Positions 30,880-40,008 are shown, numbered from the stretch's first letter. The stretch: DNA of 64,000 nucleotides from Rhodopseudomonas palustris (GCF_003591005.1 NZ_QYYD01000007.1:1-64000); one strand, 5' to 3'. The notes: generated by a model not told the origin, from the sequence alone. A program made the numbers and translations.

Positions 30880-31428
30880 ATGCCGTCCGGGCAGATCTGC
30901 GTGGCCCGGCAAGTCTGCGTCGCTCGAATCGGCGCGCCGCATGGCGTGCGCGGTGCGGTGCGGCTGTGGAGCTTCACCGCCGATCCGTTCGCTGTGACCG
31001 ACTACGGGCCGCTCGCCACCAAAGACGGCGCGCGGTCGTTCGAGATCGCGACGGTGCGGCAGGCCAAGGACCATTTGGTGGTGACGCTGAAGGGCGTCAC
31101 CACGCGCGACGAGGCCGAGCGCCTCAACGGCCTCGAACTCTACGTGCCACGCGACACGCTGCCGCCCACCGAGGACGATGAGTACTACCACGCCGATCTG
31201 ATCGGCCTCGCCGCGGTCACCACCGCGGGCGAACCGCTCGGCCGCGTGGTGGCGCTGCATAATTTCGGTGCCGGCGACATCATCGAGATCGCGCCACCAT
31301 CGGGGCCGACGCTGCTGTTGCCGTTCACCAACGCGGTGGTGCCGACAGTGGACTTGACGGCCGGCCAGGTGATTATCGAGCCGCCCAGCGAAATCGAAGG
31401 CGACACGCCGAACCATCCGGAGGCGTAA
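30880..31428 (+). CDS. rimM: ribosome maturation factor RimM
   Basis: 182-residue 16S rRNA processing factor that binds S19 and helps mature the 30S head. The N-terminal RimM domain starts [20 protein letters not shown], and the PRC-barrel domain has [15 protein letters not shown] with [22 protein letters not shown] (broken here for length). It lies 12 bp after rpsP in the conserved S16 cluster. Confidence 0.95.
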   Translation: MPSGQICVARQVCVARIGAPHGVRGAVRLWSFTADPFAVTDYGPLATKDGARSFEIATVRQAKDHLVVTLKGVTTRDEAERLNGLELYVPRDTLPPTEDDEYYHADLIGLAAVTTAGEPLGRVVALHNFGAGDIIEIAPPSGPTLLLPFTNAVVPTVDLTAGQVIIEPPSEIEGDTPNHPEA

Positions 31429-31474
31429 GCCTCGGAGCGCCCTTGTTTCGCCTGTTCGCCTCAATGCTTATTGT

Positions 31475-31552
31475 CGTCATCGCCGGGCTCGACCCGGCGA
31501 TCCATCCTCTTGCGAAGACGATGGATGCCCGGATCAAGTCCGGGCATGGCGT
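31475..31552. repeat. dispersed palindromic repeat, family C copy 3
   Basis: CGTCATCGCCGGGCTCGACC and GCCCGGATCAAGTCCGGGC arms around a TCCATCCTCTTGCGAAGACG linker. It interrupts the rimM-trmD junction, which is usually short. Confidence 0.8.
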
Positions 31553-31576
31553 CTGAATTCGCTGCACGGCCTTCTC

Positions 31577-32323
31577 ATGACCTGGCGCGCCACCGTCCTG
31601 ACCTTGTTTCCGGAGATGTTTCCCGGCCCGCTGGGCGTCAGCCTGGCGGGGCGGGCTTTGGCGTCCGGGGTGTGGGGGCTGGAGACGCGGGACATCCGCG
31701 CGTCGGCCACCGACCGGCATCGCAGCGTTGACGACACGCCGGCCGGCGGCGGGCCCGGCATGGTGCTGCGCGCCGATGTGCTGGCGGCGGCGATCGATGC
31801 GGTCGATGCTTCGTCGGATCGCCCCCGCCTGGTGATGAGCCCGCGCGGCCGGCCGCTGTCTCAGGCGCGCGTTGCGGAACTCGCCGCCGGCCCCGGCCCG
31901 CTGATCGTCTGCGGCCGGTTCGAAGGCATCGACCAGCGGGTGATCGACGCCCGTCAGCTCGAGGAAGTGTCGATCGGCGACTATGTGCTGTCCGGCGGCG
32001 AAATCGCCGCGATGGCGCTGATCGACGCCTGCGTCCGGCTGCTGCCGGGGGTGATGGGGAAGCTTGCCTCCTCGACTGAGGAGAGCTTTTCGGCCGGGCT
32101 GCTGGAATATCCGCAATACACCCGGCCACAAATGTTCGAGGGCCGGCCGATCCCCGACATCCTGACCTCGGGCGACCACGCCAGGGTCGCGGCGTGGCGC
32201 CAGGCCGAGACCGAGGCCCTGACCAGGGCCCGCCGGCCGGATCTTTGGGCGCTGCGGCCGGTGCAAATCACGGGTCCGAAAAGCGAATCGCGAAAAACAC
32301 CAAAAAACAAGACGGACGGGTGA
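31577..32323 (+). CDS. trmD: tRNA (guanine-N1)-methyltransferase
   Basis: 248-residue SPOUT methyltransferase that makes m1G37 in tRNA and prevents frameshifts. The knot segments are intact: [30 protein letters not shown] (listed in parts) and [20 protein letters not shown]. The C-terminal RNA-binding domain follows, ending in a basic Lys-rich tail. It lies between rimM and rplS as in the classical operon. Confidence 0.96.
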   Translation: MTWRATVLTLFPEMFPGPLGVSLAGRALASGVWGLETRDIRASATDRHRSVDDTPAGGGPGMVLRADVLAAAIDAVDASSDRPRLVMSPRGRPLSQARVAELAAGPGPLIVCGRFEGIDQRVIDARQLEEVSIGDYVLSGGEIAAMALIDACVRLLPGVMGKLASSTEESFSAGLLEYPQYTRPQMFEGRPIPDILTSGDHARVAAWRQAETEALTRARRPDLWALRPVQITGPKSESRKTPKNKTDG

Positions 32324-32436
32324 CAAACCCCCAGGATTGCCGTATAGCACCGGCAAATCCGTGCAATGGCAGGACAATGGATCTTCGCGCAGCCCGCGCC
32401 GGGATGGTCGGGCGCGCCGCCGATGGAGAATTACCG

Positions 32437-32826
32437 ATGAACCTCATTCAGACGCTCGAAAAAGAGCAGTTCGACAAGCTGTCCGCCGGCAAGACGATTC
32501 CGGAGTTCGGTCCCGGCGACACCGTGATCGTCAACGTCAAGGTCGTCGAAGGCGAGCGCTCGCGCGTGCAGGCCTATGAGGGCGTGTGCATCGGCCGCTC
32601 CGGCGCCGGCATCAACGAAAGCTTCACCGTGCGCAAGATCTCGTACGGCGAGGGCGTCGAGCGCGTGTTCCCGCTGCTGTCGCCGATGATCGACTCGATC
32701 AAGGTGGTGCGCCGCGGCAAGGTGCGTCGCGCCAAGCTGTACTACCTGCGCAACCTGCGCGGCAAGTCGGCCCGCATCGTCGAGAAGAAGCAGGACCGCC
32801 CGGCCGCCGCGGCTGCTGCCAAGTAA
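32437..32826 (+). CDS. rplS: 50S ribosomal protein L19
   Basis: 129-residue bL19 at the 30S-50S interface. [40 protein letters not shown] and the basic [20 protein letters not shown] are diagnostic. The ATG beginning [11 protein letters not shown] is preferred over upstream in-frame codons. An Ala-rich tail ends the protein, and an intrinsic terminator follows within 30 bp, closing the S16 operon. Confidence 0.97.
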   Translation: MNLIQTLEKEQFDKLSAGKTIPEFGPGDTVIVNVKVVEGERSRVQAYEGVCIGRSGAGINESFTVRKISYGEGVERVFPLLSPMIDSIKVVRRGKVRRAKLYYLRNLRGKSARIVEKKQDRPAAAAAAK

Positions 32827-32852
32827 CCAGCTTCTCCGAAATCCGGAATTCT

Positions 32853-32882
32853 AAAGCGCGGCCTTTGGGTCGCGCTTTTTTG
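32853..32882 (+). terminator. intrinsic terminator after rplS
   Basis: 8-bp stem AAAGCGCG/CGCGCTTT with a 10-base loop, followed by a T-tract. Confidence 0.88.
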
Positions 32883-32945
32883 TTGCGGCTGCGTTGCGCG
32901 CTGGCTGGCCGCGCGAAACATTGTCGGCTCGCGGCGACGTGCTAT

Positions 32946-33065
32946 ATGGATGGAATGTTTCCAGATCGCACCACGCTTGCGCCCGCGCGCGTCGTCCTCG
33001 ACGACCGCAGCCGCCTGCCGTGGCGGTTCTTCGGGCGGCTCACCACAGCCGCGCTGATTAGCTGA
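32946..33065 (+). CDS. possible 39-residue leader peptide before leuC
   Basis: ORF MDGMFPDRTTLAPARVVLDD continuing to RLPWRFFGRLTTAALIS, ending 72 bp before leuC. It lies alone in a 311-bp gap after the rplS terminator. It has no run of leucine codons, so a classic attenuator is doubtful. It may be chance. Confidence 0.25.
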   Translation: MDGMFPDRTTLAPARVVLDDRSRLPWRFFGRLTTAALIS

Positions 33066-33137
33066 TCCGCCGGCGCCGCGCCGCGCGATCCTGCTTCCAC
33101 ATCGACAATTCAAAGATCCTTGCGAAGGACCGACATC

Positions 33138-34547
33138 ATGTCCGCCAATCCCACCACGCTGTACGACAAGATCTGGAACGACCATCTGGTGCACGAGGCC
33201 GACGACGGCACCTGCCTGCTGTATATCGACCGCCATCTGGTGCACGAAGTGACCTCGCCGCAGGCCTTCGAAGGCCTGCGCACCACCGGCCGCAAGGTCC
33301 ATGCACCCGAGAAGACCCTGGCGGTGGTCGACCACAACGTGCCGACCAGCGATCGCTCCAAGCCCAATCCCGATCCGGAGAGCGCCGAGCAGATCGCCGC
33401 GCTGGCCGAGAACGCCCGCGACTTCGGCGTCACCTACTACAACGAATTCGACAAGCGGCAGGGCATCGTCCACGTCATCGGCCCGGAGCAGGGTTTTACG
33501 CTGCCCGGCACCACCATCGTGTGCGGTGACAGCCACACCTCGACGCACGGCGCGTTCGGGGCGCTGGCGCACGGCATCGGCACCTCCGAGGTTGAGCACG
33601 TGCTCGCGACCCAGACGCTGATTCAGAAGAAGGCCAAGAACATGCGTGCGACCGTCGACGGGCAACTGCCCGACGGCGTCACCGCCAAGGACATCATCCT
33701 GGCGATCATCGGCGAGATCGGCACCGCAGGCGGCACCGGCTACGTGCTGGAATACGCCGGGGACGCGATCCGCGCGCTGTCGATGGAAGGCCGCATGACG
33801 GTCTGCAACATGTCGATCGAAGGCGGCGCCCGCGCCGGCCTGATCGCGCCCGACCAGAAGGCCTACGACTTCCTGAAGGGCCGTCCGCTGGCGCCGAAAG
33901 GCGAATTGTGGGACGCGGCGATCCGCTATTGGGAGACGCTGCGCTCCGACGAGGGCGCGCATTTCGACCACGAGATCCGGCTCGACGCCGCCAAGCTGCC
34001 GCCGATCGTGACCTGGGGCACCAGCCCCGAGGACGTCATCTCGATCACCGGCAAGGTGCCGAACCCGGCCGACATCGCCGACGAAGCCAAGCGGCTCTCC
34101 AAGGAGCGCGCGCTGCATTACATGGGCCTGACGCCGGGCACTAAGATCACCGACATCAAGCTCGATCGCGTCTTCATCGGCTCCTGCACCAACGGCCGCA
34201 TCGAGGACCTGCGTGCCGCCGCCAAGGTCGCCGAGGGCAAGACCGTGAACGGCAATGTCAACGCCATGATCGTGCCGGGCTCCGGCCTGGTGAAGGAACA
34301 GGCCGAGGCCGAGGGTCTGGACAAGATCTTCATCAAGGCCGGCTTCGACTGGCGCGAGCCGGGCTGCTCGATGTGCCTCGCCATGAACCCCGACAAGCTG
34401 GCGCCGGAAGAGCGCTGCGCCTCGACCTCAAACCGTAACTTCGAAGGCCGCCAGGGCTTCAAGGGCCGCACCCATCTGGTGTCCCCCGCAATGGCCGCAG
34501 CGGCGGCGATCGCCGGGCATTTCGTGGACATTCGCGACTGGCACTAA
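33138..34547 (+). CDS. leuC: 3-isopropylmalate dehydratase large subunit
   Basis: 469-residue aconitase-family subunit that isomerises 2- to 3-isopropylmalate in leucine synthesis, together with LeuD. [4Fe-4S] ligands are Cys350 ([11 protein letters not shown]) and Cys410/Cys413 ([10 protein letters not shown]). The sequences [20 protein letters not shown] and [12 protein letters not shown] are diagnostic. The ATG at [10 protein letters not shown] gives the usual family length. leuD lies 2.7 kb downstream, separated by small unrelated genes. Confidence 0.97.
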   Translation: MSANPTTLYDKIWNDHLVHEADDGTCLLYIDRHLVHEVTSPQAFEGLRTTGRKVHAPEKTLAVVDHNVPTSDRSKPNPDPESAEQIAALAENARDFGVTYYNEFDKRQGIVHVIGPEQGFTLPGTTIVCGDSHTSTHGAFGALAHGIGTSEVEHVLATQTLIQKKAKNMRATVDGQLPDGVTAKDIILAIIGEIGTAGGTGYVLEYAGDAIRALSMEGRMTVCNMSIEGGARAGLIAPDQKAYDFLKGRPLAPKGELWDAAIRYWETLRSDEGAHFDHEIRLDAAKLPPIVTWGTSPEDVISITGKVPNPADIADEAKRLSKERALHYMGLTPGTKITDIKLDRVFIGSCTNGRIEDLRAAAKVAEGKTVNGNVNAMIVPGSGLVKEQAEAEGLDKIFIKAGFDWREPGCSMCLAMNPDKLAPEERCASTSNRNFEGRQGFKGRTHLVSPAMAAAAAIAGHFVDIRDWH

Positions 34548-34569
34548 GTCCGCAGCGAAGTCATCACCA

Positions 34570-34643
34570 CGTCATTGCCGGGCTCGACCCGGCAATCCAT
34601 CCTTCGAAGACGATGGACCGCCGGATCAAGTCCGGCGGTTACG
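34570..34643. repeat. dispersed palindromic repeat, family C copy 4
   Basis: ACGTCATTGCCGGGCTCGAC and GCCGGATCAAGTCCGGCGGT arms around ATCCTTCGAAGACGATGGA. It lies after leuC, before a terminator. Confidence 0.78.
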
Positions 34644-34667
34644 ATCAGCGGACCAATCGGAAATGTA

Positions 34668-34700
34668 AACAGGCGCCTCATCGGGCGCCTGTTCTGTTTT
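34668..34700 (+). terminator. intrinsic terminator downstream of leuC
   Basis: Perfect 10-bp stem AACAGGCGCC/GGCGCCTGTT with a 6-base loop, followed by CTGTTTT. Confidence 0.85.
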
Positions 34701-34763
34701 GCGATAGCAATTACCAACTTGGTGACACACTCAGTCATCGAGGTTCGGCACCACCTCTCCGCT

Positions 34764-34852
34764 CGTCATGCCCGGCCTTGTGCCGGGCATCCACGCCTTG
34801 CAGCGCCGCAACCTTCGAAGGCGTCATGGCCGGGACAGGCCCGGCCATGACG
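34764..34852. repeat. dispersed palindromic repeat, family C copy 5
   Basis: CGTCATGCCCGGCCTTGTGC and GGCCGGGACAGGCCCGGCCA arms around a linker with AACCTTCGAAGGCG. Apart from this and the family C copy and terminator above, the 34548-34963 gap shows nothing. Confidence 0.75.
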
Positions 34853-34963
34853 ACGGCGAGTGTCTGTGTAGACTGCGCCGGAGTGGTGAGCTGAACCAGG
34901 GCTGCTTTCGACCTTGCAGCTGACGAAACGTCGCCAACTACACGCCGCCCGGCTCAAGAGCGC

Positions 34964-35287
34964 TTACCAGGACGGCTGAAAGCCGTAGCCACCGAAGCCG
35001 AAGGGGAAGAACGGGGCCATGCCGTTTGCGCGATACCCATAGGGCTGCGCGCCGTAAGCGGGAGCCGCCCGTGCGCCGCGGTGGCGGTGACTGACGCGAT
35101 ATTTGTGGCCGCGCACTGCGCGCTGCTTGTGAGCATGGCCGCGATGCCGCGCGCTGAAGTCGGTAATGGCACGATCCTGGCCGAGTTGCGCCGTGATGAG
35201 GCTCGGCATATCCGACGCCTGCACCACCGCGGGAGTAAGCACTCCGAGCGCACACGCTACGACCGCGGCGCCGATCCATGTTCGCAT
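34964..35287 (-). CDS. small exported Arg/Gly/Tyr-rich protein
   Basis: 107 residues. The signal peptide is IGAAVVACALGVLTPAVVQA, then an ITAQLGQDRAITDFSARHRG stretch, a His/Arg-rich section (HRGHAHKQRAVRGHKYRVSH) and a Gly/Phe/Tyr-rich end (FFPFGFGGYGFQPSW). I recognise no domain. The composition resembles other small basic envelope proteins of Bradyrhizobiaceae; the function is unknown. Confidence 0.65.
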   Translation of the reverse strand: MRTWIGAAVVACALGVLTPAVVQASDMPSLITAQLGQDRAITDFSARHRGHAHKQRAVRGHKYRVSHRHRGARAAPAYGAQPYGYRANGMAPFFPFGFGGYGFQPSW

Positions 35288-35353
35288 CGCTTTATTCTCC
35301 TCGACTGTCGGCTGCGCAGATGTTAGCGCGTCGTAGCCGCAGGCGACAGGCCA

Positions 35354-35385
35354 AACAAAAACAGGCCCGTAAAACGGGCCTGTTT
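35354..35385 (-). terminator. intrinsic terminator after the His-rich gene
   Basis: On the minus strand AAACAGGCCCGT/ACGGGCCTGTTT with a short loop, followed by TTGTTTGG. It lies 20 bp past the stop of the gene at 35405. Confidence 0.85.
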
Positions 35386-35404
35386 GCTGAACAATGCGTT
35401 GCGA

Positions 35405-35695
35405 TCAGCGCCAGTGGCGATGATGGCCACGGAAGTGGCGATGATGGCCATAGGCACGGTGCGGGCGATGCCAGTGGCGATGCGCACGCGGGTGATGACG
35501 ATAGCCGCGGTGATGGCGATAGCCATGACGATGGTGGCGATACTGCACTTCGCTCACGTTCGGCACGACATCGCGCTGCACGCTGCTGGCAATGCCCGCA
35601 GCCGCAACCGGCGCGGCCTCGGCATGCTTGGCCGGCGCTGCGATCAGCAGCAGGCCCGCGATAGCAGCCAGGCCGGAAAGTTTCCAAAAGTTCAT
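35405..35695 (-). CDS. small exported histidine-rich protein
   Basis: 96 residues with a signal peptide (LSGLAAIAGLLLIAAPAKHA). After VPNVSEVQYRHHRHGYRHHR the last 50 residues contain about 17 histidines with Arg, Tyr and Trp, in repeating RHH/HRH/HWH units. The start is fixed by AAGGAACTCATC before the ATG. The composition suggests metal (Zn, Ni, Cu) binding in the periplasm, but that is inference. A terminator follows it. Confidence 0.7.
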   Translation of the reverse strand: MNFWKLSGLAAIAGLLLIAAPAKHAEAAPVAAAGIASSVQRDVVPNVSEVQYRHHRHGYRHHRGYRHHPRAHRHWHRPHRAYGHHRHFRGHHRHWR

Positions 35696-35945
35696 GATGA
35701 GTTCCTTAGTTGAGATGCGCTTCATCCGATGATGCGGACTTGTTAGTAACAGGTCCGCAGAGCGACGGTGCCGCTTGTGATCATGCTGAAGCGCGGGACG
35801 TGAATGCGAAGTGAATGCGTCTGCATGCTCGAATAAATGCCGCTGCGTCCCGGTCGTTCCAGAGCCGCGGTTATTTACTTCGCACGCTGGGAAACAAACG
35901 ACCGCTTTGCGCGTATTTGCTGGCATTCGGCGTAAGGAGACCAAC

Positions 35946-36155
35946 ATGACGCAGGCAGGCTGGGGACGAAGCGTCGCAGCAGCGATGGTCGCGATCTGCG
36001 GCATCGTGGCGCTTGGCGCAAACGTCGCGGCCGCGTCTCCCGCCATTGCGGCGCCAGCCGCCGGCGAGCCGGTCGAAACCGCGATGGCCTTCATGGTATA
36101 CGGATCGATGGCGGTCGGAGTCGTCGCTGGTTTGATCACCCGGGCGCAGCGCTAA
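35946..36155 (+). CDS. small predicted membrane/exported protein
   Basis: 69 residues, preceded by AAGGAGACCAAC. An N-terminal hydrophobic segment (VAAAMVAICGIVALGANVAA) and a C-terminal helix (ETAMAFMVYGSMAVGVVAGL) leave a short Pro/Ala loop. No family is recognised. It is divergent from the His-rich gene, with a 250-bp gap holding nothing else I can name. Confidence 0.6.
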   Translation: MTQAGWGRSVAAAMVAICGIVALGANVAAASPAIAAPAAGEPVETAMAFMVYGSMAVGVVAGLITRAQR

Positions 36156-36193
36156 TCGCGCGGTTCGGCGGCGTCGCGCAATGTAAGCGCAGC

Positions 36194-36514
36194 TCAGCCG
36201 CGCTGCCGCCAGAAGCAGTTCATCCGCGGCGTGATCACGGTGCCGCTCGGCCGATATTCCTGCACATAGGTGGCGGTGCAGTCGCGCACCGCGTTCGGCC
36301 CGGGATTGAAGCGCGGATAGACGTCGTCGCCCGGCGCGACGCGCGGATAGATCCGCAGCTGCCGCGGCCTGCGGCGCTGCTGCGCCGACAGATCGGTGGT
36401 GGTGGCCGAGGCTGACTGCGCGACCATCTGGGACTGCGCCTGCGCAGCATCCGGCATCTGCGCAAACAGCAGCGCCGCGCCGAGCCCCGCCGCCGTCGTC
36501 ATCCGTCCGATCAT
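36194..36514 (-). CDS. small exported protein of unknown function
   Basis: 106 residues with a signal peptide (TTAAGLGAALLFAQMPDAAQ). The mature part has IYPRVAPGDDVYPRFNPGPN and VRDCTATYVQEYRPSGTVIT, ending MNCFWRQRG. The two cysteines (in RDCTATY and MNCFWR) could form a disulfide. Similar short proteins are widespread in Rhizobiales without a known role. Confidence 0.7.
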   Translation of the reverse strand: MIGRMTTAAGLGAALLFAQMPDAAQAQSQMVAQSASATTTDLSAQQRRRPRQLRIYPRVAPGDDVYPRFNPGPNAVRDCTATYVQEYRPSGTVITPRMNCFWRQRG

Positions 36515-36630
36515 CGCCGCCGTCCCATCCCATTGGTCCTCGCCGGCACCGTCCCCGATCAGGCCGCTGCCGTCAACCGCAACCGCTTGCCGGCTTTGCC
36601 GAACGCGCCGTCATCCCCTACAACACGCGG

Positions 36631-37032
36631 ATGTGGACCACCGCCAAAGCGCCCTCGCTCGCCGATTTCGAACAGATGGCGCACGACGTCTACGGCAAGC
36701 TGCCGGACGAGTTTCGCGCGCTGTGCGAGGGCGTCATCATCCGGGTCGACGATTTCCCGACCGACGAGGTGATGGACGAGTTGCAGGCGCAGACCGAATT
36801 CGACCTGCTCGGCCTGTTTCAGGGCGTCGGCCTGCCGCAGCAGTCGAGCCAGGACATCGCCCCGATGCCCAACATGATCTGGCTGTATCGCCGCCCGATC
36901 CTCGACTATTGGGCCGATCACGACGACACCCTGGGCGAGATCGTCCGCCACGTCCTGATCCACGAAATCGGCCACCATTTCGGCCTGTCCGACGCCGATA
37001 TGGAGGCGATCGAGGCGCAGGCCGAGGGGTGA
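36631..37032 (+). CDS. zincin-like metallopeptidase (DUF1025 family)
   Basis: 133-residue protein with the zinc motif HEIGHHFGLSDADME near residues 110-124 (HExxH...D). The EVMDELQAQTEFDLLGLFQG and PNMIWLYRRPILDYW segments match the minimal MMP-like family. No signal peptide, so it should be cytosolic. The substrate is unknown. It precedes leuD by 180 bp with a family A repeat between. Confidence 0.87.
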   Translation: MWTTAKAPSLADFEQMAHDVYGKLPDEFRALCEGVIIRVDDFPTDEVMDELQAQTEFDLLGLFQGVGLPQQSSQDIAPMPNMIWLYRRPILDYWADHDDTLGEIVRHVLIHEIGHHFGLSDADMEAIEAQAEG

Positions 37033-37041
37033 GACCCTCCA

Positions 37042-37126
37042 CGTCATTGCGAGGAGGCGAAGCCGACGAAGCAATCCAGCTCCGCATGCCTGGCTTCTGG
37101 ATTGCTTCGCTTCGCTCGCAATGACG
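37042..37126. repeat. dispersed palindromic repeat, family A copy 4
   Basis: CGTCATTGCGAGGAGGCGAA at the left and TCGCTTCGCTCGCAATGACG at the right, with CAATCCAG and TGGATTG inside. It is nearly identical to copy 2 and sits between the zincin gene and leuD. Confidence 0.87.
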
Positions 37127-37211
37127 AATGGGCAGGGCCACCTGCGCAACAAACGCCTTGGAACGCCGCCGCGGGCCGGCTAGAACCCGGGCTCAATCTG
37201 GGAAAATCGCC

Positions 37212-37817
37212 ATGGACAAGTTCACCACGCTGGAAGGCGTCGCGGCGCCGCTGAAGATCATCAATGTCGATACCGACATGATCATTCCGAAGCAGTACCT
37301 GAAGACCATCAAGCGCACCGGCCTCGGCAAGGGCCTGTTCTCCGAGCAGCGCTACAACGACGACGGCAGCGAGAACCCGGAGTTCGTGCTGAACAAGCCG
37401 GCCTATCGCAAGGCGTCGATCCTGGTCGCCGGCGACAATTTCGGCTGCGGGTCGAGCCGCGAGCACGCGCCCTGGGCGCTGCTCGATTTCGGTATCCGCT
37501 GCGTGATCTCGACCTCGTTCGGCGACATCTTCTACAACAACTGCTTCAAGAACGGCATCCTGCCGATCCGCGTGTCACAGGACGAGCTCGACAAGCTGTT
37601 CGACGACGCCGAGCGCGGCGCCAACGCCACCGTGACGATCGACCTCGCGGCGCAGGAAATCCGTGGCCCGGACGGCGGCACGATCAAGTTCGAGATCGAC
37701 CCGTTCCGTAAGCACTGCCTGATCAACGGCCTCGACGACATCGGCCTGACGCTCGAGAAGAAGGCGTCGATCGACAGCTACGAAGACAAGCTCAAGACCG
37801 AACGCGCCTGGGCGTAA
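37212..37817 (+). CDS. leuD: 3-isopropylmalate dehydratase small subunit
   Basis: 201-residue swivel subunit that completes isopropylmalate isomerase with LeuC (33138). The sequence [20 protein letters not shown] and the [19 protein letters not shown] block are diagnostic. The ATG at [15 protein letters not shown] gives the family's usual length. A degenerate copy of its last 15 codons follows 184 bp downstream. Confidence 0.96.
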   Translation: MDKFTTLEGVAAPLKIINVDTDMIIPKQYLKTIKRTGLGKGLFSEQRYNDDGSENPEFVLNKPAYRKASILVAGDNFGCGSSREHAPWALLDFGIRCVISTSFGDIFYNNCFKNGILPIRVSQDELDKLFDDAERGANATVTIDLAAQEIRGPDGGTIKFEIDPFRKHCLINGLDDIGLTLEKKASIDSYEDKLKTERAWA

Positions 37818-37832
37818 GATCGCCCCACCCAC

Positions 37833-37955
37833 CGTCATTCCGGGGCGCTCGCGCAGCGAGCGAACCGGAATCCGGATGGGTTCTGCGACTCTAGCGTTTC
37901 CACAATCTCTGGATTCCGGGTTCGCCCGCAAAGTGCGGGCGCCCCGGAACGACGG
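37833..37955. repeat. dispersed palindromic repeat, family B copy 2
   Basis: CGTCATTCCGGGGCGCTCGC opens and GCGCCCCGGAACGACGG closes, with GGATGGGTTCTGCGACTC in the middle. It forms the body of the first unit of a tandem duplication with leuD's tail. Confidence 0.82.
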
Positions 37956-38000
37956 TGCCTGGGGTTAGCTGAATGACGGTGTCTGGGGTTTAGCTGTTGA

Positions 38001-38046
38001 GCGGCAGCTACGAGACAAACTCGAGACCAGGCGCGCCTGGGCGTGA
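38001..38046 (+). pseudogene. leuD: degenerate duplicate of the leuD 3' end
   Basis: 46 bp match leuD 37772-37817 at roughly four of five positions with one single-base gap, sharing CAGCTACGA, GAGACC/AAGACC and the end CGCGCCTGGGCGT followed by a stop (TGA here, TAA in leuD). Each copy is followed by a family B repeat, so about 200 bp were duplicated in tandem and have since diverged. Confidence 0.75.
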
Positions 38047-38063
38047 GGCCCTTGCCCCAGGCA

Positions 38064-38179
38064 GTCATTCCGGGGCGCGCGCAGCGCGAACCCGGAATCC
38101 CGATGGGTTCTGCGACTCCGCCGTTTCCACAACTGCGAGATTCCGGGTTCGCGAGCTGTGCTCGCGCCCCGGAAGGACG
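38064..38179. repeat. dispersed palindromic repeat, family B copy 3
   Basis: GTCATTCCGGGGCGCGCGCA opens and CTCGCGCCCCGGAAGGACGG closes, again with GATGGGTTCTGCGACTC and TTTCCACAA inside. It is the second unit of the leuD-tail duplication. Confidence 0.82.
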
Positions 38180-38250
38180 GTGCCTGGGGCTGGCCCGACG
38201 CTAGTCCAGCACTGGCGAGTCAGGGGCGACTCGCCTGTTTTGCAGGCCGC

Positions 38251-39129
38251 TTACTTCCCCGCCCGCGCGATCGCGTCGGCGATCGCAATGGTCTTTTTGG
38301 CGATTTCGGCGTGCAGCCGTTCGACCATGCGGCCGTCGAGCTGGATCGCGCCGCGTCCCTGGTTTTCCGGGCGTTCGAACGCGGTGAGGATGGCACGGGC
38401 CTGGGCGATGTCATCGGCCGGCGGCGTAAACGCCGCGTTGCAGGCGTCGATCTGGCCAGGGTGGATCAGGGTCTTGCCGTCAAAGCCGAGATCGCGCGCC
38501 TGCGCGCACTCGGCCGCGAGCCCGTCGACATTGGCGATATCGCCATAGGGGCCGTCGAGCGCGACGAGGCCGTGGACGCGCGCGGCCAGCACGCAGTTCA
38601 GCATCATCGGCAGCATCGTCGAGCGGCCCGGCAGCATGCGGATGCCGGTCTCGCGCGCAATGTCGTTGGGGCCGAACACGAAGCCGGCGAGCCGGTTCTC
38701 CGCATTCTGCGCTTGCGAGGCCAGCTCTTCGGCGTGCAGCACACCGCGCGCGGTCTCGATCATGATCCAGACCCGGATCGCCGGGTCGGCGTTCAGCGTG
38801 GACAGCTGCGACGCGATCGTCGCGATGTCCTCGACGCTCGACACCTTCGGCACCAAAATGCCGTCCGGCTTGACCTTGGCGGCCATCGCGATGTCGTCCC
38901 GCCACCACGGCGAATCCAGTGCGTTGATCCGCACCAGCACCTCGCGATGGCCGAAGCCCTTGGCCGCCACCGCCGCGGCGATCTGCTCGCGCGCCTGCGC
39001 CTTGGCGTCCGGCGCCACCGCGTCCTCGAGGTCGAGGATCAGACCGTCGGCCGGCAGCAGCCGGGCCTTCTCCAGCGCCCGCGCGTTGGATCCCGGCATG
39101 AACAGCAGGCTGCGGCGCGGTCGGATCAT
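38251..39129 (-). CDS. HpcH/HpaI-CitE family CoA-ester lyase
   Basis: 292-residue Mg2+-dependent TIM-barrel lyase of the CitE/malyl-CoA lyase group. RPRRSLLFMPGSNARALEKA, ILDLEDAV and VRINALDSPW are the family motifs, with Arg and acidic Mg2+ ligands in place. Likely substrates are malyl-CoA, citramalyl-CoA or related beta-hydroxyacyl-CoA esters; which one is not determinable. The ATG at MIRPRRSLLF is preferred over a TTG four codons earlier. It is divergent from the carbonic anhydrase gene. Confidence 0.85.
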   Translation of the reverse strand: MIRPRRSLLFMPGSNARALEKARLLPADGLILDLEDAVAPDAKAQAREQIAAAVAAKGFGHREVLVRINALDSPWWRDDIAMAAKVKPDGILVPKVSSVEDIATIASQLSTLNADPAIRVWIMIETARGVLHAEELASQAQNAENRLAGFVFGPNDIARETGIRMLPGRSTMLPMMLNCVLAARVHGLVALDGPYGDIANVDGLAAECAQARDLGFDGKTLIHPGQIDACNAAFTPPADDIAQARAILTAFERPENQGRGAIQLDGRMVERLHAEIAKKTIAIADAIARAGK

Positions 39130-39323
39130 CTCTGCCCCCAATTCAGGAAAATCGGCCGAGCGGATAACATTTCGCCGCTTGCGCCGGAAGGCTTGTTCGT
39201 CGCGACATCCTGTGATTATGCGTGCGGGATCAGGCGCGCGCGGATCCCTGGTCGCATCACGTCACCGCATCCGCGCAAACATTCGCAAGCTCAAGATCCT
39301 CCAGCCTAAGAGAGACCGCGCCG

Positions 39324-39968
39324 ATGGCCGCCTTCCCGACCTCCCTGATCTCCGGATACGAAGCGTTCCGAACCCAGCGGCTGCCGACCGAACAAAGCCG
39401 CTTTCGCGAGCTCTCCGAGCGCGGCCAGTCGCCCGAGGTGATGCTGATCGGCTGCTGCGACTCGCGGGTGTCGCCCGAAGTAATTTTCGACGCCGGCCCG
39501 GGCGAAATGTTCGTGGTCCGCAATGTCGCCAATCTGGTGCCGGTGTACGAGCCCGACGGCGGCGCGCACGGCGTCTCGGCGGCGCTGGAATTCGCCGTGC
39601 AGGTGCTGAAAGTGAAGCACATCGTGGTGCTCGGCCATGCGCAATGCGGCGGCATCCGCGCTTTCGTCGAGAAACCGGCGCCGCTAACGCCGAGCGACTT
39701 CATCGGCCGCTGGATGTCGATGTTCACCAAGCCGGGCGAAGTGGTCGAGCAGCGCGAAGCCGAAACCATGCAGGAGTTCATCACCCGCGTCGAGAAAGCC
39801 GCGGTGTTCCGCAGCCTTGAAAACCTCATGACCTTCCCGTGCATCAAGATCCAGGTCGAGCGCGGCAAGATCCAACTGCACGGGGCCTATTTCGGCGTGG
39901 CCAACGGCGAACTCTCGGTGCTCGATCAGGAAACCAAGCAGTTCGTGCCGGCCGTGAAGGCGAAGTAA
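39324..39968 (+). CDS. beta-carbonic anhydrase
   Basis: 214-residue zinc enzyme for reversible CO2 hydration. The zinc ligands are Cys44, His105 and Cys108 (CCDSRVSPE and GHAQCGGIRAF), with Asp46/Arg48 as the gate dyad. The start MAAFPTSLISGYEAF is preferred to an upstream in-frame codon. It probably supplies bicarbonate for carboxylases. No partner gene in the window points to a specific pathway. Confidence 0.94.
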   Translation: MAAFPTSLISGYEAFRTQRLPTEQSRFRELSERGQSPEVMLIGCCDSRVSPEVIFDAGPGEMFVVRNVANLVPVYEPDGGAHGVSAALEFAVQVLKVKHIVVLGHAQCGGIRAFVEKPAPLTPSDFIGRWMSMFTKPGEVVEQREAETMQEFITRVEKAAVFRSLENLMTFPCIKIQVERGKIQLHGAYFGVANGELSVLDQETKQFVPAVKAK

Positions 39969-40008
39969 GTCCCTTGGCGACTACAGCTATCGCGGCGTCT
40001 CACAAATC

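Noticed and set aside
34548-34963. A possible tRNA or small RNA in the gap after leuC
   Set aside because: The only structures are a terminator and two family C palindromes; no cloverleaf, T-loop or anticodon arm is visible.
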